Positions 14,960 through 15,571 of a stretch of 15,571 nt of DNA are shown here, piece by piece. The stretch is taken from assembly GCA_036843405.1 (NCBI GenBank), contig DAITSJ010000035.1, positions 1-15,571 of the forward strand, written 5' to 3'. A program made the position numbers and the translations under genes. This DNA comes from DGNJ01 sp002388905 (GTDB lineage: Bacteria; Pseudomonadota; Gammaproteobacteria; Pseudomonadales; Porticoccaceae). The notes below the pieces were generated by a model. It searched no databases, was not told the DNA's origin, and saw only the letters and a list, made by a program, of their open reading frames with translations. Each line of letters begins with the position of its first letter. Position 1 is the first letter of the stretch.

Positions 14960-15331
14960 CTAACCGATGAACATGGCGGTGAGCCAGCCGAACAGGCTGT
15001 CGAGCCCCCAGAGGATCAGCGCCATCACCAAAATGAAAGCCACCACCACCAGCGTGGTCTGGTTTCGCTCCTGCCGGGTTGGCCAGACAACCTTCCGGCG
15101 CTCGATATTGGCACCCTTGATGAGCTCCCAGAAAGCCGCGCCCTTGGTCGTCTGGAAAGCCACCCAAAGGGCCCCCAGCAGGACGGGAATAATACCCAGC
15201 GCCCTGAAAAATGGCGATTCACCGGAAAAATAGTAGTTCCCATAGATGGCGCCGCCCGTCAGGAGCAACACCACCAGCCATTTGAGGCCATCCAGGCGAG
15301 AGGTTTTGCCTTCAGCCGTCTTGCTTACCAA
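14960..15331 (-). CDS. secE: Preprotein translocase subunit SecE
   Basis: SecE is the inner-membrane clamp that holds SecY together in the SecYEG channel. From the chosen start the product has 123 residues, matching three-helix gammaproteobacterial SecE. Membrane segments are at about 18-34, 45-61 and 93-117. Between the second and third is the conserved cytoplasmic amphipathic segment with ERRKVVWPTRQE (77-88), and the third contains LVMALILWGLDSLFGWL. The start is TTG (15329-15331), chosen because VSKTAEGKTSRLDGLKW aligns with family N-termini and AGGGGG lies 8 nt upstream. The in-frame ATG further up (15385) falls inside tRNA-Trp and cannot be right. The gene sits 24 nt after the tRNA. Confidence 0.95.
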   Translation of the reverse strand: MVSKTAEGKTSRLDGLKWLVVLLLTGGAIYGNYYFSGESPFFRALGIIPVLLGALWVAFQTTKGAAFWELIKGANIERRKVVWPTRQERNQTTLVVVAFILVMALILWGLDSLFGWLTAMFIG

Positions 15332-15339
15332 CTCTCTTT

Positions 15340-15345
15340 CCCCCT
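15340..15345 (-). promoter_or_regulatory. Ribosome binding site for the TTG start of secE
   Basis: AGGGGG on the minus strand lies 8 nt before the TTG and is the only good Shine-Dalgarno between the tRNA and the conserved SecE coding region. It decides the start. Confidence 0.8.
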
Positions 15346-15355
15346 GCCGGAATAG

Positions 15356-15431
15356 TGGCAGGCCAGGAGGGACTCGAACCCCCAACAGCCGGTTTTGGAG
15401 ACCGGTGCTCTACCAATTGAACTACTGGCCT
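15356..15431 (-). tRNA. trpT: tRNA-Trp (anticodon CCA)
   Basis: The 76-nt minus-strand sequence folds as a cloverleaf. The acceptor stem is AGGCCAG/CTGGCCT, the D arm contains AGTTCAATTGGTAGAGC, the anticodon stem is CCGGT/ACCGG around CTCCAAA with anticodon CCA, and the T arm contains GGTTCGAGTCC. The discriminator is G, and the 3' CCA is encoded. The body closely resembles E. coli tRNA-Trp apart from the acceptor pairs. It lies between tuf and secE in the same direction and shows no promoter of its own, so it is probably cut from the tuf-secE transcript. The gene symbol is by analogy. Confidence 0.97.
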
Positions 15432-15468
15432 GTGTACTTACAACAAACCCGACACTTACCAACGACTT

Positions 15469-15495
15469 GGCCGAGGCGCCTGCGACGCCTCGGCC
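15469..15495 (-). repeat. Perfect 10-bp hairpin between tuf and tRNA-Trp
   Basis: GGCCGAGGCG/CGCCTCGGCC encloses a 7-nt loop, 21 nt after the tuf stop codon. No T-tract follows on either strand, so it is not a standard terminator and should let transcription run into the tRNA. It may protect the 3' end of tuf messenger after tRNA processing; that is inference. Confidence 0.6.
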
Positions 15496-15516
15496 AGGAG
15501 TCCCGTACGGGCCGGT

Positions 15517-15571
15517 TTACTCGATAATCTTGGCGACGACGCCCGCGCCCACGGTACGACCGCCTTCGCGA
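15517..15571 (-). CDS. tuf: Elongation factor Tu, C-terminal fragment (cut by window edge)
   Basis: The last 17 codons and stop of EF-Tu: the translation ends REGGRTVGAGVVAKIIE followed by TAA (15517-15519). This is the conserved end of EF-Tu domain III (E. coli ends with a similar REGGRTVGAGVV segment). The rest lies beyond the window. By position, upstream of tRNA-Trp and secE, it corresponds to tufB. With the tuf start at the other end it shows that the genome has two tuf genes in direct orientation flanking the whole cluster. Confidence 0.96.
   Translation of the reverse strand, partial: REGGRTVGAGVVAKIIE

Noticed and set aside
15332..15385. Longer SecE reading from an in-frame ATG at 15385
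   Set aside because: It would translate through most of tRNA-Trp; the extra residues do not fit SecE, and the TTG at 15331 has a good Shine-Dalgarno.

Overview
This window is the core translation and transcription locus of a GC-rich gammaproteobacterium. Every protein gene lies on the minus strand, so it is best read from high to low coordinates: 3' end of one tuf gene, tRNA-Trp(CCA), secE, nusG, rplK, rplA, rplJ, rplL, rpoB, rpoC, rpsL, rpsG, fusA, and the 5' end of a second tuf gene. Protein sequences, the RNAP beta' metal and zinc residues (at exactly the Escherichia coli numbering) and the SecE, L10 and L7/L12 sequences all fit Gammaproteobacteria. In E. coli the rpoBC and str operons are at separate loci. 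Here they are joined, with a tRNA-Trp between tuf and secE, which is the arrangement known from Pseudomonas and other non-enteric gammaproteobacteria. I cannot name the genus.

Layout in transcription order. (1) 15571-14417: tuf end, a 10-bp GC hairpin, tRNA-Trp with encoded CCA, then secE and nusG (preprotein translocase subunit and antitermination/pausing factor). (2) 14416-13139: a 149-nt structured leader, then rplK and rplA, one base apart. (3) 13138-11919: a 261-nt leader containing a clear L10-leader three-way junction, then rplJ and rplL (ribosomal stalk). (4) 11918-7662: a 177-nt spacer with three back-to-back hairpins, including an attenuator-like one ahead of rpoB and a hairpin with a T-tract reading in the opposite direction, then rpoB. 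(5) 7661-3374: a 9-bp hairpin in the spacer and rpoC with a TTG start. (6) 3373-1: a terminator interlocked with a near-consensus sigma70 promoter, then rpsL, rpsG, fusA and tuf (the str operon).

The genes work together as the growth-rate-controlled supply of ribosomal proteins, elongation factors and RNA polymerase. The expected controls are autogenous translational repression (L1 on rplK-rplA, L10-L12 on rplJ-rplL, S7 on the str messenger), attenuation or processing before rpoB, and a separate str promoter with a GC-rich discriminator.

I found no mobile element, CRISPR array, integrase, phage gene, pseudogene or unknown protein gene, and no gene-free stretch reaches 300 bases. All coding sequence looks intact and conventional. 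The interesting material is in the intergenic RNA structures and the non-ATG starts: TTG for secE and rpoC, GTG for rplJ, fusA and tuf. I see no evidence for a previously undescribed system.
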